The translations under genes and the position numbers were made by a program. From Malikia sp. (GTDB lineage Bacteria > Pseudomonadota > Gammaproteobacteria > Burkholderiales > Burkholderiaceae_C), in NCBI RefSeq assembly GCF_028687635.1, contig NZ_JAQTZS010000001.1:237334-301333 (forward strand): DNA of 64,000 nucleotides, read 5' to 3'. This document shows positions 50,530 to 61,542 of the stretch, piece after piece; the stretch's first letter is position 1; the number at the start of each line of letters is the position of its first letter. The notes under the pieces were generated by a model. The model was not told where the DNA came from, made no database searches, and saw only the letters and a list, made by a program, of their open reading frames with translations.

Positions 50530-51708
50530 TCAACGCAGCTTCAGGGTGGACAGGCCGAGCAGGCACAGCAGCATCGTGATGATCCAGAAGCGCACCACGA
50601 CCTGGGTCTCGCGCCAGCCGGATTTCTCGAAATGGTGGTGCAACGGCGCCATCTTGAGGATGCGCCGGCCCTCGCCATACTTCTTCTTGGTGTACTTGAA
50701 CCAGGACACCTGCAGCATGACCGACAGCGCCTCGACGACGAACACGCCACCCATGATCGCGAGCACGACTTCCTGGCGCACGATCACCGCGATGGTGCCG
50801 AGCGCGCCGCCGAGCGCCAGCGCGCCGACATCGCCCATGAACACCTGCGCCGGGTAGGCGTTGAACCAGAGAAAGGCCAGTCCCGCGCCACCCATGGCCG
50901 CGCAGAAGATCAGCAGCTCGCCCGCGCCCGGGATATAGGGCAGGAACAGGTATCTGGCGAACACCGAGTTGCCCGTCAGGTAGGCGAACACGCCGAGCAC
51001 CGCGCCGACCATCACGACCGGCATGATGGCCAGGCCATCTAGACCGTCGGTCAGGTTGACGGCGTTGCTGGAGCCGACGATCACGAGGTAGGTCATGACG
51101 ACGAAGCCCAGCATGCCGAGCGGGTAGGCCACTTCCTTGAAGAAGGGCACCATCAGGCCGGTCTGGGTCGGGAACTCCGTCGTGAAGCCGGACTGTGACC
51201 AGCGCACGAAGAACTCGACCATGCCGGTACCGCTGCGGCCCGAGATCGCGAACAGCAGGTAACAGGCCGACAGCAGGCCGATCAGCGACATCCAGGCGTA
51301 TTTCTCGCGCGAGCGCATGCCCTCGGGGTCCTTGTTGACGACCTTGCGCCAGTCATCGACCCAGCCGATCGCGCCGAAACCCAGCGTGACGATCAGCACC
51401 ACCCAGACGAAGCGGTTGCTCCAGTCGAACCAGAGCAGGGTCGAGAGCGCGATCGCGAACAGGATCAGCACGCCGCCCATGGTCGGGGTACCGCTCTTGC
51501 TCAGGTGCGACTGCATCGCGTAGCCGCGCACCGGCTGGCCGATCTTGAGCGCGGTCAGGCGGCGGATGAACCAGGGGCCGACGCCGATGCCCAGCAGCAG
51601 CGCCGTCATCGCGGCCATGACGGCGCGGAAGGTCAGGTACTGGAAGACCCGCAGGAAACCGAATTCAGGGCCCAGGCCCTGCAACCATTGCGCCAGACTG
51701 ATCAGCAT
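50530..51708 (-). CDS. mraY: Phospho-N-acetylmuramoyl-pentapeptide transferase
   Basis: [28 protein letters not shown]. Confidence 0.97.
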   Translation of the reverse strand: MLISLAQWLQGLGPEFGFLRVFQYLTFRAVMAAMTALLLGIGVGPWFIRRLTALKIGQPVRGYAMQSHLSKSGTPTMGGVLILFAIALSTLLWFDWSNRFVWVVLIVTLGFGAIGWVDDWRKVVNKDPEGMRSREKYAWMSLIGLLSACYLLFAISGRSGTGMVEFFVRWSQSGFTTEFPTQTGLMVPFFKEVAYPLGMLGFVVMTYLVIVGSSNAVNLTDGLDGLAIMPVVMVGAVLGVFAYLTGNSVFARYLFLPYIPGAGELLIFCAAMGGAGLAFLWFNAYPAQVFMGDVGALALGGALGTIAVIVRQEVVLAIMGGVFVVEALSVMLQVSWFKYTKKKYGEGRRILKMAPLHHHFEKSGWRETQVVVRFWIITMLLCLLGLSTLKLR

Positions 51709-53096
51709 GGCCTCTCCTCATCCTGTGCCAACGCCTGCAACGACTGCACCAGCCGTTCCATGCGCATGAAGCGCGAGCCCTTGACCAGCACCGACCCCAT
51801 GCCAGGGGCCAGCGCCAGCGCGGCGGACCGCAGCGCCTCGAAATCCTTGAAAAATCCCAGCCGGCCGTTCGATCCAGCCAGCAGCGGCGCGGCCGCCTGC
51901 TCCATCCAGCCGCCCGTCACCAGCACCGCATCGATGCCGCGCGCCAGCGCGTGACGCAGCACCTCGTCGTGGAACAGCAGGCCTTGATCGCCGACCTCGC
52001 CCATGTCGCCCAGCGCCAGCAGACGCGGCCCCGGCAACTCGGCCAGCACCTCGATCGCGGCCCGGACCGAGTCCGGATTGGCGTTGTAGCTGTCATCGAC
52101 CAGGGTCAGGGCGCGACCTGAGAGGCTGAGCGGCAGCGCCCGCGAGCGACCTTTCACCGGCTCGAACGCGGCCAGGCCGCGCGCGATCGCTTCCAGCGCC
52201 ACGCCAGCGGCCAGCGCACAGGCGGTGGCGGCCAGCGCATTGCCCACGTTGTGGCGGCCAGCGATGCCGAGCTCGGTTTCGAACTCGCCGGCCGGCGTGC
52301 GGGCGCGCAAACGCCAACCGCTGCCCTGCCAGTCGGCATCGCCGCTGACGTCGGCGGCGGCGCCGCCAAAGGTCAGCACGCGCCGGTCACCCGCGAGCGC
52401 GCGCCACAGCGGCGTGAATTCGTCATCGGCCGGGAACACCGCCGTGCCGTCGGCTGGCAGCGCCCGGAAGCATTCCGCGTTCTCGCGCGCCACCGCCTCG
52501 ACCGTCGCCATGAACTCCTGGTGCTCGCGCTGCGCGTTGTTGACCAGCGCCACCGTGGGCTGCGCGATATGCGCCAGCCCCACGATCTCGCCGGGATGGT
52601 TCATGCCGAGCTCGACCACCGCGAGCCGGTGGCTGGCCTGCAGGCGCAGCACGGTCAGCGGCACGCCGATCTCGTTGTTGAGGTTGCCCTGGGTCGCCAG
52701 CGCCGCCTCGCCCACGGCAGCGCGCAGGATGGACGCGATCATCTGCGTCACCGTGGTCTTGCCGTTGCTGCCGGTCACGGCGATCAGCGGCAGCTCGAAC
52801 TGGGCGCGCCAGAGTCGGGCCAGCTCGCCCAGCGCCAGGCGGCTGTCGGCCACCTCGACCCCGGGCAGGCCAGCCTGCTCAAGGCCGCGCTCGGCCAGCG
52901 CGACTGCGGCGCCGGATGCGCGCGCCTGCGCCAGATAGTCATTGGCGTCGAAGCGCTCGCCGCGCAGCGCGACGAACAGGTCACCCGGCTGCAGCGTGCG
53001 GGTGTCGCTGTGCGCGCGCAGGATCTCGACCGTCGAGAGGTCGCCGACCACGGTTACGCCGTCGAGTTCGGGCAGCAGTTGCGCCAGCGTCTTCAT
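51702..53096 (-). CDS. murF: UDP-MurNAc-tripeptide--D-alanyl-D-alanine ligase
   Basis: [38 protein letters not shown]. Confidence 0.96.
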   Translation of the reverse strand: MKTLAQLLPELDGVTVVGDLSTVEILRAHSDTRTLQPGDLFVALRGERFDANDYLAQARASGAAVALAERGLEQAGLPGVEVADSRLALGELARLWRAQFELPLIAVTGSNGKTTVTQMIASILRAAVGEAALATQGNLNNEIGVPLTVLRLQASHRLAVVELGMNHPGEIVGLAHIAQPTVALVNNAQREHQEFMATVEAVARENAECFRALPADGTAVFPADDEFTPLWRALAGDRRVLTFGGAAADVSGDADWQGSGWRLRARTPAGEFETELGIAGRHNVGNALAATACALAAGVALEAIARGLAAFEPVKGRSRALPLSLSGRALTLVDDSYNANPDSVRAAIEVLAELPGPRLLALGDMGEVGDQGLLFHDEVLRHALARGIDAVLVTGGWMEQAAAPLLAGSNGRLGFFKDFEALRSAALALAPGMGSVLVKGSRFMRMERLVQSLQALAQDEERPC

Positions 53097-54637
53097 GCCT
53101 GCACCTCCAGGCGACTCGCGCGCCAGGCCTGCAGGGCCAAGCGGCCCTGCTTCAGATCGGAAAACGGCTGCTTCACGCCCGCGATCTCCTGGTAATCCTC
53201 ATGCCCCTTGCCGGCCAGCAGCACCACGTCGCGCTCGCCGGCCTGCGCGACCGCGCGCGCAATCGCGGCGGCGCGATCCGGCTCGACTTCGACCTCGGCG
53301 GGCCGGACCAGCCCGGCGCGCAGCTGCGCCAGGATCCGCAGCGGGTCTTCGGAGCGCGGGTTGTCGCTGGTCAGCAGCAGGCGATCGGACTCGCGCTCGG
53401 CGGCGGCCGCCATCAGCGGACGCTTGCCGGCGTCGCGGTCACCGCCACAGCCGACCACGCAGCACAGGCGGCCGCCGCGCTTTTCGGCCAGCGGGCGCAG
53501 CGCCTGCAGCGCCTTTTCCAGCGCGTCGGGCGTATGGCAGTAATCGACCAGCACCAGCGGCTGACCGGCCTGCTCCGCCCCCCAGGCCGACTCCATGCGA
53601 CCCGGCACCGGGGTCAGCGCGGCGGCGGCCGCCACGGCAGCGATCAGCTCGTGACCCTGAGCGCGCGCCACGGCCAGCGCGCTCAGCAGGTTGTAGAGGT
53701 TGTACTCGCCGACCAGCGGCAGGCTGATCGCCTGCGGCGCGCCCGTGGAGCCATCGGCCTGGCGCTCGACCAGGCCGAAGCACAGTCCGGTCTCGGTCAA
53801 CGCCCAGTCGGTCACGCGCAGCCGCGCCTGCGGCGCATGCACGGCGATGGACCACAGGTCGAGCGCGCCGGCATCGGCGCGCGGCTGCAGTTCGGCCGCC
53901 AGCAAGGCGCCGCAAGGGTCATCGAGATTGACCACCGCCGCCCGCAGCCCCGGCCAGTCGAACAGCGCGCGCTTGGCGCGCCAGTAGGCATCCATCGTGC
54001 CGTGGTAGTCCAGATGGTCCTGGGTCAGGTTGCTGAAGACGGCGCCGCGGATGCGGGTCGCGTTGAGCCGGCCTTCCTGCAGACCGATCGAGGACGCCTC
54101 GACCACGGCGGCCCGGAGGCCCGCGTCGGCCCAGCGCCGCAGGCCCGCCTGCCAGCTCACGGGGTCGGGCGTGGTCAGCCCGGTCGGCTCGAAGCCCCGG
54201 CCCGGCACCCCCATGCCCAGCGTGCCCGCCAGCGCGGCGGGCTCGCCCAAGGCGGTGAGCCATTGCGCGGTCCACCAGCCGGTCGAGGTCTTGCCATTGG
54301 TGCCGGTCAAGGCCACCACGTCCAGCTCTCGGCTGGGCTCGCCATGGAACAGGCTGGCGATCTCGCCGGTGGCAGCTTTCAGGCTCTGGAAGGCGGCCAT
54401 GCGCGGATCAAGCGGATCGGTCACGAAGGGCTCGCAGCCCTCGCGCTCGACCAGGCAGGCGACCGCGCCGGCGGCCAAGGCAGCGGCGACATGGCGCCGA
54501 CCGTCCTGCGCCGCGCCGGGCCAGGCCACGAAGGCATCGCCGGGCCGCACGCGCCGGCTGTCACACTGCAAGGCGCGCGCGCCTTGGCCGCGCAGCCAAC
54601 GCACGGCATCGCTCGCCAGCTCGAAAGTCGCGATCAC
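53093..54637 (-). CDS. murE: UDP-MurNAc-L-alanyl-D-glutamate--2,6-diaminopimelate ligase
   Basis: ALTGTNGKTSTGWWTAQWL; TSDNPRSEDPLRI; GTG start inferred. Confidence 0.95.
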   Translation of the reverse strand: MIATFELASDAVRWLRGQGARALQCDSRRVRPGDAFVAWPGAAQDGRRHVAAALAAGAVACLVEREGCEPFVTDPLDPRMAAFQSLKAATGEIASLFHGEPSRELDVVALTGTNGKTSTGWWTAQWLTALGEPAALAGTLGMGVPGRGFEPTGLTTPDPVSWQAGLRRWADAGLRAAVVEASSIGLQEGRLNATRIRGAVFSNLTQDHLDYHGTMDAYWRAKRALFDWPGLRAAVVNLDDPCGALLAAELQPRADAGALDLWSIAVHAPQARLRVTDWALTETGLCFGLVERQADGSTGAPQAISLPLVGEYNLYNLLSALAVARAQGHELIAAVAAAAALTPVPGRMESAWGAEQAGQPLVLVDYCHTPDALEKALQALRPLAEKRGGRLCCVVGCGGDRDAGKRPLMAAAAERESDRLLLTSDNPRSEDPLRILAQLRAGLVRPAEVEVEPDRAAAIARAVAQAGERDVVLLAGKGHEDYQEIAGVKQPFSDLKQGRLALQAWRASRLEVQA

Positions 54638-56373
54638 AAGGACTCCTCCACCGCCTGCGCCACGATATGGGGCTTGACGCTCATGTCGGGCTGCACGCCC
54701 AGGATGCGCAGCGCCTGCTGCACGGTCTCGCTGAACACCGGCGCCGCCACCAGGCCGCCATAGACCTGGCCGGCGCTGGGCTCGTCGAGCATGACGGCAC
54801 AGATGATGCGAGGATGGTCGATCGGCGCCATGCCGGTGAACCAGGAGCGGTACTTGCCCGCGGCATAGCCCTTGCCGACCTGCTTGCGCGCGGTGCCGGA
54901 CTTGCCGCCGACCGAATAGCCGATGGTCTGGGCCCGCTGGCCGGTGCCGCCGGGGCCGGTCGCCATGGCCAGCATCTTGAGCACCTGAGCGGACGTGCGC
55001 GGCGAGAACACCGGAACGCCGACGACGGGCTCGGGCCCGGGCCTCCTGAGGATGGTGGCGGGGATGATGCGCCCCTCGTTGGTGAACACCGTGTAGGAGC
55101 GCGCCATCTGGAACAGGCTGGCCGACAGGCCGTAGCCGTAGGACATGGTGGCCTGCTCGATCGGTCGCCAGGTCTTGTAGGGCCGCACGCGGCCGCCGAC
55201 CACGCCGGGAAACTCCAGCTGAGGCTTCTGGCCGAAGCCGGCCGCGGTGAAAAGCTCCCACATCTCGCGCGGCTGCATCTGCATCGCCAGCTTGGTGGTG
55301 CCGACGTTGGACGACTTCTGGATCACTCCCTCGACCGTCAGCGTGCCGTAGTTGTGGGTGTCCGAGATGGTCGAGCCCGTGATCGTGATGCGACCGGGCG
55401 AGGTCTCGACGATGGTCCCGGGCTTGACGCGGCCGGATTCCAGCGCCAGCCCGATCGTGAACGGCTTCATGGTCGAGCCGGGCTCGAAGGTGTCGGTCAG
55501 CGCGCGGTTGCGCAACTGCTCGCCGGTCAGGCGCTGGCGCTGGTTCGGGTCGTAGCTCGGGTAGTTGGCCAATGCCAGCAGCTCGCCGCTCTGGGCATCG
55601 AGCACCACCACGCTGCCAGCCTGGGCCTTGTGCGCGATCACCTGATCGCGCAGCTTCTGGTAGGCGAAGTACTGGATCTTGCTGTCGATCGACAGCTGCA
55701 AGTCCTTGCCGTCCAGGGGAGGAATCGCCTCGCGGGTGTCCTCGATCACGCGGCCGAAGCGGTCCTTGATGACGCGGCGCGAGCCGGACTTGCCCGACAG
55801 CGCCTGGTTGAAGGCGAGCTCGACCCCCTCCTGCCCGACGTCCTCAACGTTGGTGAAACCGACCACATGCGCGGCCGCCTCGCCTTCCGGATAGTGCCGC
55901 TTGTACTCCTCGCGCAGGTGCAGACCCTTGATGCCGAGCGCCTTGACCTGCAGCGCCAGCGGCTCGTCGACCTGGCGCTTGATCCAGACGAAGTTCTTGC
56001 CGCCCTTGCCGATGCGGCCCTTGAGCTCCTCCAGCGACAACTGCAGCAATTCGGCGGCGCGCGCCAGCTTGGGATCGTCCAGCTCGATATCGGTGGGTTC
56101 GACCCAGATGCTCTGCGCGACCACACTGGTCGCCAGGATCACGCCATTGCGGTCGAGCACGCGGCCACGGCTGGCCGGCAGCTCAAGCGTGCGGGCGTAG
56201 CGCACCGCGCCCTCGTGCTGAAAGAAATCATTGCCCAACACCTGCACGTAGGCGGCGCGCGCCGCCATGACGGCGAAGCCCAGCGCCATCAGGCCGACGA
56301 CGACCTTGCTGCGCACGGGCGGCGTCCTGCTGGCCAGCAGCGGACTGCTGCTGTAAGCAATGCCCCGGTTCAC
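54634..56373 (-). CDS. ftsI: Peptidoglycan D,D-transpeptidase FtsI (PBP3)
   Basis: EPGSTMKPFTIGLALESG (SxxK), KSGTARK (KTG-type). Confidence 0.96.
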   Translation of the reverse strand: MNRGIAYSSSPLLASRTPPVRSKVVVGLMALGFAVMAARAAYVQVLGNDFFQHEGAVRYARTLELPASRGRVLDRNGVILATSVVAQSIWVEPTDIELDDPKLARAAELLQLSLEELKGRIGKGGKNFVWIKRQVDEPLALQVKALGIKGLHLREEYKRHYPEGEAAAHVVGFTNVEDVGQEGVELAFNQALSGKSGSRRVIKDRFGRVIEDTREAIPPLDGKDLQLSIDSKIQYFAYQKLRDQVIAHKAQAGSVVVLDAQSGELLALANYPSYDPNQRQRLTGEQLRNRALTDTFEPGSTMKPFTIGLALESGRVKPGTIVETSPGRITITGSTISDTHNYGTLTVEGVIQKSSNVGTTKLAMQMQPREMWELFTAAGFGQKPQLEFPGVVGGRVRPYKTWRPIEQATMSYGYGLSASLFQMARSYTVFTNEGRIIPATILRRPGPEPVVGVPVFSPRTSAQVLKMLAMATGPGGTGQRAQTIGYSVGGKSGTARKQVGKGYAAGKYRSWFTGMAPIDHPRIICAVMLDEPSAGQVYGGLVAAPVFSETVQQALRILGVQPDMSVKPHIVAQAVEESL

Positions 56374-56660
56374 GGCTGCCCCTTCGCTGACGCGCCCGGA
56401 CCCGCCTGCACATACTCCGTCACGGCCGGATTGGCCGGACGCATGCGCAGTTGACCCGCCGCGAGCTGCTGGACCCGGACCGGCGCGGCCTGGGTGTGCT
56501 TCTGCGCCAGCAGCTGGTCGTGGTCCGTCTCAAGCCGCAAGGCCTGCGACTGCGCCTTGCCCAGCGCGATGTAGACACGGCGCGACTCGTAGCGCACATG
56601 CACCAGATAAAAGGCGCTGCTCAGCAGCGCCAGCAACAAGACCAGGTTGACCCTTGTCAC
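56370..56660 (-). CDS. ftsL: Cell division protein FtsL
   Basis: Small single-TM protein between rsmH and fts[29 protein letters not shown]. Confidence 0.9.
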   Translation of the reverse strand: MTRVNLVLLLALLSSAFYLVHVRYESRRVYIALGKAQSQALRLETDHDQLLAQKHTQAAPVRVQQLAAGQLRMRPANPAVTEYVQAGPGASAKGQP

Positions 56661-57583
56661 GGCGCCTCCACTGCGGTGCGTTCGGCCACGCGCATGACGG
56701 CGCTGCGCGCGCGCGGATTGGCCGCCACTTCAGCCTCGCCCGGCATCACGCGGCCGATGCTGCGCAAGGCCATCGGCTTCGGCAGCGCAAATGGCGCCCG
56801 GCGGTCATAGACCTCCTTGGCATGCTGGGCAATGAACTGCTTGACGATGCGGTCCTCCAGCGAGTGGAAGCTGATCACGACCAGCCGTCCACCCGGACGC
56901 AACACGCGCAGGCTGGCGCTCAGCGCTTGTTGCAGTTCTTCAAGCTCGGCATTGATGAAAATCCGAAGAGCCTGAAATGTGCGCGTTGCAGGATCCTTGC
57001 CCGGCTCGCGGGTTTTGACCGCGCCAGCCACGACTTCGGCCAGTTCGGCGGTGGTTCGCACCGGCCCCCGTTCCTGTCGGCGACGATCAATCGCCTTTGC
57101 AATCTGTTGAGCAAACCGTTCTTCGCCATAGTCACGAATCACCTCCGCCATCTGGGATATTTCGGCCTCGGCCAGCCAGTCGGCCACGCTCTCGCCCCGG
57201 GTGGGGTCCATGCGCATGTCCAGCGGCCCGTCATGCCGAAAGGAAAAACCCCGTACGGGGTCGTCGATCTGGGGCGAGCTGACCCCAAGGTCCATCAGGA
57301 TGCCGTCGGCGCAGGCCGGCGGCAGCTCCGCCATGGACTTGAAGCCCTCATGGCGAATGGAAAAACGCTCGTCGTCGGCCGCCAGCGCGTCGGCCACGGC
57401 CACCGCCTGCGGGTCCTTGTCGAACGCGGTCAGACGGCCGTCGGCCGCGAGCCGCGACAGGATCAGGCGCGAATGACCGCCGCGACCAAAGGTCGCGTCG
57501 ATGTAATGTCCGTCCGGCCGAATCGAAAGGGAGTCGACCGCCTCGTCCAGCAGGACGGTGCAATGAGAGAGAGGAGTTTGCAC
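56657..57583 (-). CDS. rsmH: 16S rRNA (cytosine1402-N4)-methyltransferase
   Basis: [42 protein letters not shown]. Confidence 0.97.
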   Translation of the reverse strand: MQTPLSHCTVLLDEAVDSLSIRPDGHYIDATFGRGGHSRLILSRLAADGRLTAFDKDPQAVAVADALAADDERFSIRHEGFKSMAELPPACADGILMDLGVSSPQIDDPVRGFSFRHDGPLDMRMDPTRGESVADWLAEAEISQMAEVIRDYGEERFAQQIAKAIDRRRQERGPVRTTAELAEVVAGAVKTREPGKDPATRTFQALRIFINAELEELQQALSASLRVLRPGGRLVVISFHSLEDRIVKQFIAQHAKEVYDRRAPFALPKPMALRSIGRVMPGEAEVAANPRARSAVMRVAERTAVEAP

Positions 57584-57593
57584 TGCCGTGCTT

Positions 57594-58022
57594 TCAGAAA
57601 GAGAAATCCTTGAAGGCGTCGGGCATTTCGCCCTTCATCGCCTCGGCTTCCTGGGCCGCATGGGTTTCAGCGTCCCAGAGCTCGAAATGGTTGCCCATCC
57701 CGAGCAGCACGGCCCCCTTGGTGATCCCCGCGGCCGAGCGCAGCGCGGGCGCGACGAGCACGCGCCCAGTGGCATCGAGCTCGCAGTCCATCGCATTGCC
57801 CAGGAAGATGCGCTTGCACCATTGAGCCGACATCGGCAGCTCGGCGATGCGGGCGCGAAAAGCTTCCCATTCGGGACGCGGAAAGATCATGAGGCAGCCG
57901 TGCGGGTGCTTGGTGATCGTGAGCTGGCCGGCCGCGGTCGCGCTCAGCATGTCACGATACCGAGTCGGCACGGAAAGCCGACCCTTGGCATCGAGGCTGA
58001 TCGAGGACGCTCCCTGAAACAC
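57594..58022 (-). CDS. mraZ: Transcriptional regulator/division protein MraZ
   Basis: [25 protein letters not shown]. Confidence 0.96.
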   Translation of the reverse strand: MFQGASSISLDAKGRLSVPTRYRDMLSATAAGQLTITKHPHGCLMIFPRPEWEAFRARIAELPMSAQWCKRIFLGNAMDCELDATGRVLVAPALRSAAGITKGAVLLGMGNHFELWDAETHAAQEAEAMKGEMPDAFKDFSF

Positions 58023-58041
58023 GGCATCTGGCCTTTGAGAA

Positions 58042-58080
58042 CACTTTTCACCACTTTATTGCACTTTTTTCCACTGTAGC
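58042..58080 (-). promoter_or_regulatory. MraZ-box array upstream of mraZ
   Basis: Minus strand GTGGAAAAAA GTGCAATAAA GTGGTGAAAA GTGTTCTCAA: four GTG units at exact 10-bp spacing. Confidence 0.75.
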
Positions 58081-58285
58081 ACCAAAAATGCCCGCCCAAC
58101 AGGCTGGACTCCGGTTTTTTTGAAGTGAAATCAAAGACTTAGAGCACGGCAAAAGAGAAAGCAATGGCAAAAATCCCAAGCGGCATAAGCACTTAGACGT
58201 CATATCAGAGACAACACCTCAAGTCGGGGCAAACAGTCGGTTACAAAGCCGCGCCGCTGGCTGGGCGCCACCGCCAGCGGCAGGA

Positions 58286-58744
58286 TCAGCAGCCCGCCTG
58301 CGCGCGCTCCTCGCGCAGGCGCTGCCGCCGCTCGCTGACGCGCTGCTGCTGCGACGCGGTGAGCTGCTGATGGCTGCGGCTGTACTGGACCTCCAGCCCG
58401 GCCTGCAAGCGGTCACAGCGCGCCCGCTGGCGTGCCCGGGTTCGCGCCTCGCGCTGCAGCGCCTGCTGCTCGGCGCGCGTCATGGCGTCGGCCCGGCTCG
58501 CGGCCCGCACCGACTGCGCAATACCCTGCTCCGCCACGCGGATCTGCCGGTCCGGACTCAGCCCAGAAGGCACGCTTTCGATGCGGTCGACCAGCGCGCC
58601 ATGCTGCTGGCAATGCGCCTGCGACCAGAACAGGCCGCCGCCGTAGGCGCGACAGCGGTAGAGCTGATCGGCCTGCGCCGATACCCCGAGCGCCAGCGCG
58701 AACCCACCAAAAACGATCCGGACGGCGCTTGGCATCGATGGCAT
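58286..58744 (-). CDS. Secreted hypothetical protein (DUF4124-like N-terminus)
   Basis: Signal peptide (MPSMPSAVRIVFGGFALALGVSAQA), YRC...GGLFWSQAHCQQHGALVDRI, Arg/Gln-rich coiled coil, C-terminal Cys. Confidence 0.65.
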   Translation of the reverse strand: MPSMPSAVRIVFGGFALALGVSAQADQLYRCRAYGGGLFWSQAHCQQHGALVDRIESVPSGLSPDRQIRVAEQGIAQSVRAASRADAMTRAEQQALQREARTRARQRARCDRLQAGLEVQYSRSHQQLTASQQQRVSERRQRLREERAQAGC

Positions 58745-58831
58745 GGAATCCCCCTTGAAAATGATGGATTCATCATACAAAGGACGTGACGTGGTGTCAC
58801 GCTGGATCAGCCTCCAGCTGGCGCCAGCGCG

Positions 58832-60175
58832 TCAGAGGATGTAGCGCGACAGGTCCTCGTCCTGGCTCAAGGCGCCCAGGCGCGCATCGACATAGGCCGC
58901 GTCGATGGTCACGGTCTGGCCTTCGAGCTTGGTCGCGTCGAAGCTGACCTCGTCGAGCAGATGCTCCATCACGGTCGCCAGGCGGCGCGCGCCGATGTTC
59001 TCGGTGCGCTCGTTGACCTCGTAGGCGATATGGGCCAGGCGCGTGACACCCTCGGGCGTGAAGTCGATCCGCACGCCTTCGGTCGCCAGCAGCGCCTGGT
59101 ACTGACGCACCAGGCTGGCATGGGTCTGGGTCAGGATGGCCTCGAAGTCGGCCACCGTCAGCGATTGCAGCTCGACCCGGATCGGCAGCCGCCCCTGCAG
59201 CTCGGGCAGCAGGTCGCTGGGCTTGCTCAGGTGGAAGGCACCGCTGGCGATGAACAGGATATGGTCGGTCTTGATCGCGCCGTACTTGGTCGAGACCGTG
59301 GTGCCCTCGACCAGCGGCAGCAGGTCGCGCTGCACGCCCTGGCGCGAGACCTCGCCGGTATTCTGGCCATCGCTGCGGCTGGTGACCTTGTCGATCTCGT
59401 CGATGAAGACGATGCCGTTCTGTTCGGCGTTGTGCAGCGCCTGCTGCTTGACCTCGTCCTCGTTGAGCAGCTTGGCGGCTTCCTCGTCGAGCAGCAGCTT
59501 CCTGGCCTCGCTGATCTTGAGCTTGCGCGCCTTCTTCTTGCCGGCGCCGAACTGGCTGAACATGCCGCGCAGCTGGTCGGCCATCTCCTCCATGCCGGCC
59601 GGGGTCATGACCTCGAGCTGCGGACTGGCGACGGCGAGGTCGAGCTCGATCTCCTTGTCGTCGAGCTCGCCCTGGCGCAGCTTCTTGCGAAACACCTGGC
59701 GCGCCGCGCTGTCGGCCGGCTTGTCCTCGGCGCTGAAGCCGAAGCCCTCGGAACGCGGCGGCGGCACCAGCACGTCGAGGAGGCGCTCCTCGGCCGCGTC
59801 CTCGGCGCGCACGCGCACCTTGACCATCTCGGTCTCGCGCTGCTGCTTGATCGCGATGTCGGCCAGGTCGCGGATGATCGAGTCGACATCCTTGCCGACA
59901 TAGCCGACCTCGGTGAACTTGGTCGCCTCGACCTTGATGAAGGGCGCGTTGGCGAGCTTGGCCAGCCGGCGCGCGATCTCGGTCTTGCCGACGCCGGTCG
60001 GACCGATCATCAGGATGTTCTTGGGCGTGATCTCGGGCCGCAGCTTGGGGTCGACCCGCTGGCGACGCCAGCGGTTGCGCAGCGCGATCGCGACCGCGCG
60101 CTTGGCCGCCTGCTGGCCGATGATGTGCGCGTCGAGTTCGGAGACGATCTCCTGGGGGGTCATGGCGGAGGACAT
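58832..60175 (-). CDS. hslU: ATP-dependent protease ATPase subunit HslU
   Basis: [51 protein letters not shown]. Confidence 0.97.
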   Translation of the reverse strand: MSSAMTPQEIVSELDAHIIGQQAAKRAVAIALRNRWRRQRVDPKLRPEITPKNILMIGPTGVGKTEIARRLAKLANAPFIKVEATKFTEVGYVGKDVDSIIRDLADIAIKQQRETEMVKVRVRAEDAAEERLLDVLVPPPRSEGFGFSAEDKPADSAARQVFRKKLRQGELDDKEIELDLAVASPQLEVMTPAGMEEMADQLRGMFSQFGAGKKKARKLKISEARKLLLDEEAAKLLNEDEVKQQALHNAEQNGIVFIDEIDKVTSRSDGQNTGEVSRQGVQRDLLPLVEGTTVSTKYGAIKTDHILFIASGAFHLSKPSDLLPELQGRLPIRVELQSLTVADFEAILTQTHASLVRQYQALLATEGVRIDFTPEGVTRLAHIAYEVNERTENIGARRLATVMEHLLDEVSFDATKLEGQTVTIDAAYVDARLGALSQDEDLSRYIL

Positions 60176-60177
60176 GG

Positions 60178-60738
60178 TTACAGGACCTCGACGGTGTGGT
60201 TCATGTTGGTGTAGATGCACAGCTCGCCCGCGATCGCGAGCGACTTGCGCACGATGGCCTCGGCGTCGAGCTCGGTGTGGTCGAGCAGCGCCTTGGCCGC
60301 CGACTGGGCGTAGGCGCCGCCCGAGCCGATCGCGACGATGCCGTGCTCGGGTTCAAGCACGTCGCCGTTGCCGGTGATGATCAGGCTGGCGGTCTTGTCG
60401 GCCACGGCCAGCATGGCCTCAAGCCGGCGCAGCACGCGGTCGGTGCGCCAGTCCTTGGTCAGCTCGATGGCGGCGCGCACCAGATGGCCCTGGTGCTTGT
60501 CGAGCTTGGCCTCGAAGCGCTCGAACAGCGTGAAGGCGTCGGCGGTCGCGCCGGCGAACCCGGCCAGCACCTGGTCGCGGTAGAGCTTGCGCACCTTGCG
60601 CGCCGTGCCCTTGACGACGATGTGGCCGAGCGTGACCTGGCCGTCGCCGCCGATGGCGACCTGGACGCCCTGCGGCGTCTGGCGCCGCACGCAGACGATG
60701 GTCGTGCCGTAGAAGATCGAGGAGTCTTTGTGTTCCAT
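60178..60738 (-). CDS. hslV: ATP-dependent protease subunit HslV
   Basis: [30 protein letters not shown]. Confidence 0.97.
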   Translation of the reverse strand: MEHKDSSIFYGTTIVCVRRQTPQGVQVAIGGDGQVTLGHIVVKGTARKVRKLYRDQVLAGFAGATADAFTLFERFEAKLDKHQGHLVRAAIELTKDWRTDRVLRRLEAMLAVADKTASLIITGNGDVLEPEHGIVAIGSGGAYAQSAAKALLDHTELDAEAIVRKSLAIAGELCIYTNMNHTVEVL

Positions 60739-60814
60739 GCCCGTTATTCTCGCAGGCACGGGCGCTTGTTGCGGCGTCGGCTGTCGAGTTCGGATCGGGC
60801 CTGGCCCGGCGGGA

Positions 60815-61297
60815 TCAGTCCCCGAACATCTTCTGCTTGAGCTCGCGGCGCTGCTGCGCCTCGAGCGACAGATTGGCGGTCGGACGCGCCAGCAGGCGGC
60901 CGACGCCGATCGGCTCGCCGGTCTCGGCGCAGTAGCCGTAGTCACCGGAATCGATGCTCGCGATCGACTGCTCGATCTTCTTGAGCAGCTTGCGCTCGCG
61001 GTCGCGGGTGCGCAGTTCGAGCGCGTGCTCCTCCTCGATGGTGGCGCGGTCGGCCGGATCGGGCACGACCGTGGTGTCCTCGCGCAGGTGCTCGGTGGTC
61101 TCGCCGGCGTTGGCATGGATGCCGGCCTTGAGCAGCTGCAGCTTGCGGCGGAAATAGGCCAGCTGCACATCGTTCATGTACTCGCTTTCGGGCATGGCGA
61201 GTATCTCGGCGTCAGTCAGCTGCTCCAGCGGCTTGATCTTCCAGTTGTCTGCCAGCTGGGAATCCTTGGCTGCGGTCTTGGGTGCGGTGGTGGACAT
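60815..61297 (-). CDS. dksA: RNA polymerase-binding transcription factor DksA
   Basis: [50 protein letters not shown]. Confidence 0.95.
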   Translation of the reverse strand: MSTTAPKTAAKDSQLADNWKIKPLEQLTDAEILAMPESEYMNDVQLAYFRRKLQLLKAGIHANAGETTEHLREDTTVVPDPADRATIEEEHALELRTRDRERKLLKKIEQSIASIDSGDYGYCAETGEPIGVGRLLARPTANLSLEAQQRRELKQKMFGD

Positions 61298-61542
61298 GAT
61301 GACTTGAATGGAGTGGGAGACGGCGCTGGCAGCAGATCGGGTGGCCGGCGCGAGGCGCCAGCTGTCGAGCTGCCGAGGTTCAAAACCGTTCTCCTTTGAT
61401 GCCCTGTCGGGCGGTCCTGGTGTTGGGCCGGACCAGGCGTTTGCGACGCCACCGGCTTTCACTCTTGTTTTCCTGACTTTATAAACTCATCGCGCGCACT
61501 TTGACTGGCGGCGGCGGCATTGTAACGGTGCCGCGCGTCAGT

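Noticed and set aside
45551-50857. Several plus-strand ORFs of about 360-620 aa antisense to murC, murG, ftsW, murD and mraY
   Set aside because: Same GC-driven antisense artefact; no recognisable domains, and the minus-strand dcw genes are continuous with 4-nt overlaps.
54637-55261. Upstream extension of the murE ORF to 55261 (722 aa)
   Set aside because: The extension overlaps ftsI in another frame; the MurE N-terminus begins at the GTG near 54637.
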